Positions 14,248 to 17,043 of a stretch of 17,043 nt of DNA are shown here, in pieces. The notes below the pieces were generated by a model. The model made no database searches. It saw only the letters and a program-made list of their open reading frames with translations, and was not told the DNA's origin. Origin of the DNA: Deltaproteobacteria bacterium (GTDB lineage: Bacteria; Desulfobacterota; Dissulfuribacteria; Dissulfuribacterales; UBA3076); the NCBI GenBank assembly GCA_030605675.1, contig JAUWHV010000089.1:1-17043 (forward strand), given 5' to 3'. How positions within the stretch are numbered: the first letter of the stretch is position 1; the number at the start of each line of letters is the position of its first letter. The translations under genes and the position numbers were made by a program.

Positions 14248-17043
14248 TTAGAGATCGTAAGGACGAGAGGTTACCTTTTTAATCACCTCAAACAGGTTCT
14301 CAGGCTTGATCGGTTTAGGCACATAGTCATCCATTCCGGATGCTAGAAATTTTTCACGGTCACCCTTCATGGCGTGCGCTGTCATGGCAACGATCGGAAC
14401 ACGTTCCGATCGAGCTGAATGCTGAAAGCTCAAAGCTGAAAGTTCGTCGGAAGCAGCCCCATCTTTTGCTTTGAGCTTTGAGCCTTGAGCTTTGAGCTGT
14501 TCTTCCCTTTTACGAATTTCTGCAGTTGCCTCAAGGCCGTCCATCTCAGGCATCTGGATATCCATCAGGATGAGGTCAAAATGCTCTTCCTCAAAGGCAT
14601 CTACTGCCTTTTTGCCATCAGGTGCCACGACAACCTGATAACCGCGCTTTTCTAACATCTTTGTAGCCAGCTTTTGATTCACAATATTATCCTCAGCCAG
14701 AAGAATGTGTAGTTTCTTGCGGGCCTCCCGGATAAGGTGGCGGGTAATCAAGGGACCATCTTTACCGGAAGGATGCCCCAAGGCCATTCTAACGGCATCC
14801 AGAAGTTCCGACTGCTTCACTGGCTTGTGCAGATAGCCCGATATCCCTGATTCCTCACAACGCTTTGCGTCCCCTCTTTGACCTGCAGAGGTAAGCAGGA
14901 TGATTTTCACATCCGCGCCAAAAGGCCTCTCCTTGATCCTCTCTGCCACCTTAAACCCATCCATACCTGGAAGCTGGAAATCCAACAGAAGGAGCTGGTA
15001 AGAGTCGCCGGCATCAAACGCCTTTTCCATCTCGGCAAGGCCCTCCTTGCCATCCACCGCCTCAACAGGCACAAGACCGAAGGATGATGCCATCTCCCTG
15101 ATCACCAGGCGGTTGGTGGCGTTGTCATCCACAATAAGAACTCGTATCCCCGAAAGGTCCAATTCCTTAATACGCGCTATTTCCCATGTTTCCGCACTGC
15201 CCAACCCGAAATGGGCCGTAAAATGAAAGGCGCTTCCCTTGCCCGGCTCGCTTTCCACCCACATGCGCCCGCCCATCATCTCTGCGAATTGTCTGGATAT
15301 CGCTAAGCCCAAACCAGTGCCTCCATACTGCCTGGTGGTTGAACCATCTGCCTGTGTAAAACTTTCAAATATCGCATCCGCCTTTTCAGGAGGAATCCCA
15401 ATGCCCGTGTCCGAGACTGTAAAATGCAACAGAACGGAAGATTCCTCCTCCTTCTCCGTTTCCACACTGATGACGACCTCTCCTTTGTCTGTAAATTTGA
15501 TTGCATTCCCCCCCAGATTGATGATGATCTGTCGCAATCGAACAGGGTCCCCCACCAGAGCCGCAGCCACGTCTTGCTTGACGTGACAGGCCAGCTCCAG
15601 TCCCTTTTCGTATGCCTTTACTGCCAGTATTTCAGTAGCAGTCTCCATTGTGGTGCGCAGGTCAAATTGGATCGCCTCCAACTCGAGACGCCCGGCCTCG
15701 ATTTTAGAAAGATCCAGGATACTGTTCAATAGGTCAAGAAGGGAATCTGCGGAGATCTTCACCATCTCCAGATATTCCCGCTGTTCTTTGCTAAGATCTG
15801 TGCCAAGGGCCAGATCGGTCATCCCGATGATCCCGTTCATTGGAGTCCGGATCTCGTGACTCATATTGGCAAGGAATTCACTCTTTAATCTGCTTGCCTC
15901 CAGAGCAGATTTTCTCTCATTTTCAAGCTCCAGTTGTCTTTCAACCAGGCTATCAGCCATTTTATTAAAGCCATGGATCAACTTACCGACTTCGTCTTTT
16001 TGAACGATTTCTACGCGATGTTCCAGCTTCCCTTCACCTATTGCAGCCATGCCACGGACTACTGCCTTAATTGGATTGGTTATTTTTTTCGATATAAGGA
16101 TAGTGAGAAATATGGCAAGCACAATACCGCCTGCAGATATCAAAAGCATCCTGTCTCTGGTTGCTTTTTTCATGATCTCCATCCTCTTTAAATTAGAGGC
16201 AACCGCTAACAACCCGACATCTTCGTTATTGATATTTTTTATTTCTTTAAAAGCGAACATGTACCTACTGCCCAGTATCTCCACCTCTTTTATTTCAGAT
16301 GTATCTCCTATATCTTCACTTAAATGAAGGTGTTTACCAACTAAGGGAACCCCGTTCTTGTCTAAAAAGGTGGAAGATATAATCCTATCTCCCATCAGAA
16401 TAAAGCATTCTGTTTCGCCACTCGTCTCCTTAATATTCTCAACAAGCTTCATATTGTTATTTAGTAAATCTCCAACCAATACAACGCCAACAAGTTCATT
16501 TCTGAGATAAATTGGCATTGCTGCCTCAATCATGAGTGCAGAATTACCAGATCCGGAAAGAGAGTCATCATTAAGAATCTCTTTAAGCAGGCCAGGATCA
16601 GTCTCTATTTCTGTGGATATCACTGATTCCCCATTAATTACTCTTTTAATAAGATCATGCCCGGAGACGTCGGATGCAGAAAAACCCACTTCGTTTCCCT
16701 GGCATATAATCTGCCCATTTTTATCAGTAATAATTAACATGGTGATATCATATTCATTAAATAAACGTGATATATACGTAGCGAGCTGGGACTTCATATC
16801 CAGGTTTAGTGCAATTTTGCAGGTATTATCAAGAGAGATGGCATGGGCAATAGCCGTTAATTTTTGCTTGTGATTATCGTATATAAGTGAAGCAATTGTA
16901 AAATTAGATTGAAGTTCGTTTTCTACCTCCTGTTTTATATACTTATCAAAGGATCCAATGGCATAGAAAGTGGCAATGGACATGGGAAGGGCAAGTATTA
17001 TTAAAGTTGTAAAAATAAGCTTTGATCTTAAGCTGTATAGAAG
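14248..17043 (-). CDS. Hybrid sensor histidine kinase (periplasmic sensor-HAMP-HisKA-HATPase-REC-REC), 5' end outside window
   Basis: Residue numbers count from the ATG at 16983. The frame stays open for 20 more codons to the window edge, and those codons encode RSKLIFTTLIILALPMSIAT, plainly the first membrane helix, so the true start is outside. An extracytoplasmic Cache-like sensor spans about 12-275, TM2 280-298, HAMP about 300-350, and HisKA has H376 in SHEIRTP. The HATPase has N493, D525 in DTGIGIP and GGTGLGLAIS. REC1 has D619/D620, phospho-acceptor D668, T698 and K720. REC2 has E764/D765, D808, T868 and K890. No Hpt or output domain follows, so the phosphoryl group must pass to an Hpt protein encoded elsewhere. 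REC2 carries about 30 extra residues (about 828-859) between helix 3 and strand 4, encoded by repeat DNA. An RsbW-like gene follows 17 bp downstream. Confidence 0.95.
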   Translation of the reverse strand, partial: LLYSLRSKLIFTTLIILALPMSIATFYAIGSFDKYIKQEVENELQSNFTIASLIYDNHKQKLTAIAHAISLDNTCKIALNLDMKSQLATYISRLFNEYDITMLIITDKNGQIICQGNEVGFSASDVSGHDLIKRVINGESVISTEIETDPGLLKEILNDDSLSGSGNSALMIEAAMPIYLRNELVGVVLVGDLLNNNMKLVENIKETSGETECFILMGDRIISSTFLDKNGVPLVGKHLHLSEDIGDTSEIKEVEILGSRYMFAFKEIKNINNEDVGLLAVASNLKRMEIMKKATRDRMLLISAGGIVLAIFLTILISKKITNPIKAVVRGMAAIGEGKLEHRVEIVQKDEVGKLIHGFNKMADSLVERQLELENERKSALEASRLKSEFLANMSHEIRTPMNGIIGMTDLALGTDLSKEQREYLEMVKISADSLLDLLNSILDLSKIEAGRLELEAIQFDLRTTMETATEILAVKAYEKGLELACHVKQDVAAALVGDPVRLRQIIINLGGNAIKFTDKGEVVISVETEKEEESSVLLHFTVSDTGIGIPPEKADAIFESFTQADGSTTRQYGGTGLGLAISRQFAEMMGGRMWVESEPGKGSAFHFTAHFGLGSAETWEIARIKELDLSGIRVLIVDDNATNRLVIREMASSFGLVPVEAVDGKEGLAEMEKAFDAGDSYQLLLLDFQLPGMDGFKVAERIKERPFGADVKIILLTSAGQRGDAKRCEESGISGYLHKPVKQSELLDAVRMALGHPSGKDGPLITRHLIREARKKLHILLAEDNIVNQKLATKMLEKRGYQVVVAPDGKKAVDAFEEEHFDLILMDIQMPEMDGLEATAEIRKREEQLKAQGSKLKAKDGAASDELSALSFQHSARSERVPIVAMTAHAMKGDREKFLASGMDDYVPKPIKPENLFEVIKKVTSRPYDL
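14391..14412. repeat. 22-bp near-perfect palindrome at the edge of the kinase insert
   Basis: CGATCGGAAC (14391-14400) and GTTCCGATCG (14403-14412) are exact 10-bp inverted copies around a 2-bp centre, 1 bp from the heptamer island. On the minus strand one half encodes the conserved V-P-I-V start of REC2 strand 4 and the other half encodes the end of the inserted peptide. Confidence 0.75.
14414..14495. repeat. In-frame inverted heptamer island inside the kinase REC2 domain
   Basis: The left arm is four 7-bp units (14414-14441): GCTGAAT, GCTGAAA, GCTCAAA and GCTGAAA. The right arm is four 7-bp units (14468-14495): GCTTTGA, GCTTTGA, GCCTTGA and GCTTTGA. The right arm is the inverse of the left arm type, with a 26-bp loop between. 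On the minus strand it encodes the low-complexity peptide pieces EQLKAQGSKLKAK and ELSALSFQHSA. Confidence 0.9.

Noticed and set aside
1380..14495. CRISPR array
   Set aside because: The repeated units are 7-8 bp and contiguous, with no spacer-repeat alternation and no cas genes.

Overview
This window looks like a chromosomal segment of a Gram-negative bacterium. An outer-membrane porin, a DnaE1-type polymerase with an intact PHP domain, dTDP-sugar genes and an AGCS symporter fit a Desulfobacterota/deltaproteobacterial anaerobe. That placement is inferred from gene content and the style of the intergenic repeats, and no marker here proves it. I see no rRNA, tRNA, CRISPR array, phage gene or transposase.

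Layout. Position 2-847 (+) is the 3' part of an acyl-CoA synthetase/AMP-binding enzyme cut by the window edge. It converges on a minus-strand housekeeping run read from right to left: guaA (6522-4969), dnaE (4941-1417), smpB (1311-850). Divergent from guaA is an AGCS-family Na+/amino-acid symporter (6789-8126, +). A 439-bp non-coding stretch with a putative terminator, a putative promoter and a large repeat element follows, then an outer-membrane porin (8566-9888, +). The rest is a minus-strand block read from 17043 to 9973: hybrid sensor kinase (5' end outside the window), RsbW/SpoIIAB-like serine-kinase ATPase, DUF368/PopT-like membrane protein, STAS anti-sigma-factor antagonist, rfbD, rfbB and an FmdB-type zinc-ribbon protein. 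Tight spacing (17, 7, 1 and -4 bp at four junctions) suggests that much of this block is co-transcribed. It joins a phosphorelay input and a partner-switching pair to undecaprenyl-phosphate recycling and dTDP-rhamnose synthesis, so an envelope or exopolysaccharide regulatory unit is plausible.

The most unusual signal is a set of short-period (7-8 bp) repeat islands of at least four unrelated sequence types: TTCAATCC/CTAAATCC (1380-1419), ATTTGGTG x4 (4903-4934), GGTTCARR (6604-6748, 8296-8532, 9889-9934) and GCTTTGA/GCTGAAA (14414-14495). A fifth, degenerate one lies at 12735-12824. Several are built as two inverted arms of repeat units around a unique core. Two or three touch coding sequence: one supplies the first codons of dnaE, one supplies the dnaE stop codon, and one is an in-frame insertion in the last receiver domain of the hybrid kinase. 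The porin is bracketed by two copies of the GGTTCA element.
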